21,516 bases of DNA from CADCTB01 sp038214685. Its GTDB lineage: Bacteria > Actinomycetota > Acidimicrobiia > Acidimicrobiales > AC-14. The first letter of the stretch is position 1. Each line of letters begins with the position of its first letter. The notes under the pieces are model-generated. The model saw only the letters and a program-made list of their open reading frames with translations. It did not search any database and was not told where the DNA came from. The stretch is taken from assembly GCA_038214685.1 (NCBI GenBank), contig JBBQRO010000049.1, positions 1 to 21,516 on the forward strand. Reading direction: 5' to 3'. Below are positions 21,420-21,516 of this stretch, piece by piece. The translations under genes were made by a program, and so were the position numbers.

Positions 21420-21516
21420 ATGCCGGAGGCACCCGTGCTCATCGTAGGCACCGACCAGGCCGTGGTCGAGACCGATCTCGCCGCCGGGCGCTTGGGCTGC
21501 CCGCCGTGCGGTGGTG
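21420..21516 (+). CDS. DUF6431-like protein, N-terminus only (cut by the window end)
   Basis: From ATG 21420 the frame is open to the edge and gives 32 residues. These include VLIVGTDQAVVETDLAAGRL, followed by GCPPCGG, a likely zinc-binding cysteine pair. The combination of a VETDL-AGRL-type segment and a CPxCGG knuckle resembles DUF6431 proteins, which are often encoded beside transposases in actinobacteria. That association is from memory of the family. GGAGG at 21401-21405 is 14 bases upstream, longer than ideal; GTG 21435 is another possible start. The gene lies 48 bases after the intron end. Confidence 0.5.
   Translation, partial: MPEAPVLIVGTDQAVVETDLAAGRLGCPPCGG

Noticed and set aside
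1..21516. CRISPR array, tRNA or rRNA gene
   Set aside because: I saw no regularly spaced repeats and no cloverleaf or rRNA sequence on either strand by eye; a tRNA scan would be needed to exclude a diverged one.

Overview
The window is very GC-rich, densely packed bacterial chromosome. Frequent GTG starts, 4-base start/stop overlaps, an OpcA-dependent glucose-6-phosphate dehydrogenase and VapB/VapC and DUF222-HNH genes point to an actinobacterium, possibly of the Acidimicrobiia type; the lineage is inference, since no rRNA or tRNA gene is present. Seven start codons have a TANNNT hexamer 6-8 bases upstream, which suggests widespread leaderless transcription.

Left third (1-9408). The tail of a DUF222/HNH endonuclease gene is followed by a nine-gene minus-strand run, read from 7482 down to 457: antitoxin, PIN toxin, a small unknown protein, a FIST sensor protein, transaldolase (tal), glucose-6-phosphate dehydrogenase (zwf), OpcA, 6-phosphogluconolactonase (pgl) and an orphan VapB antitoxin. 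Transketolase (tkt) is transcribed the other way from the same 75-base gap upstream of the antitoxin. In many actinobacteria tkt-tal-zwf-opcA-pgl is one co-directional operon. Here tkt faces away and about 2 kb of toxin-antitoxin and FIST genes lie between it and tal. Together the enzymes cover the oxidative entry and much of the non-oxidative part of the pentose phosphate pathway.

Middle third (9483-14071). A TetR regulator with a near-perfect palindrome in front of it is followed by a divergent acyl-chain module. On the minus strand are a 137-residue ketosynthase fragment and a complete FabF-type ketosynthase with an intact C-H-H triad. On the plus strand are a metal-site-less ArsR-type regulator, an acyl-activating AMP ligase and a free-standing acyl carrier protein, all three overlapping. 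This looks like a small self-contained system that activates an acyl group, loads it on a carrier and condenses it. It is the best candidate here for something undescribed.

Right third (14103-21516). A minus-strand operon begins with a decayed nitrate/sulfonate/taurine-type ABC importer: the binding protein is reduced to its Tat signal, the permease has internal deletions and the ATPase lacks its C-terminus. It continues into an intact-looking methyltransferase and an acyl-CoA-dehydrogenase-fold flavoprotein. A small lipoprotein and a Ppx/GppA exopolyphosphatase follow. The end is occupied by a complete group II intron (about 19433-21371) whose 5' boundary is supported by an IBS1-EBS1 match of seven pairs. 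After it comes the start of a DUF6431-like gene, cut by the window edge.
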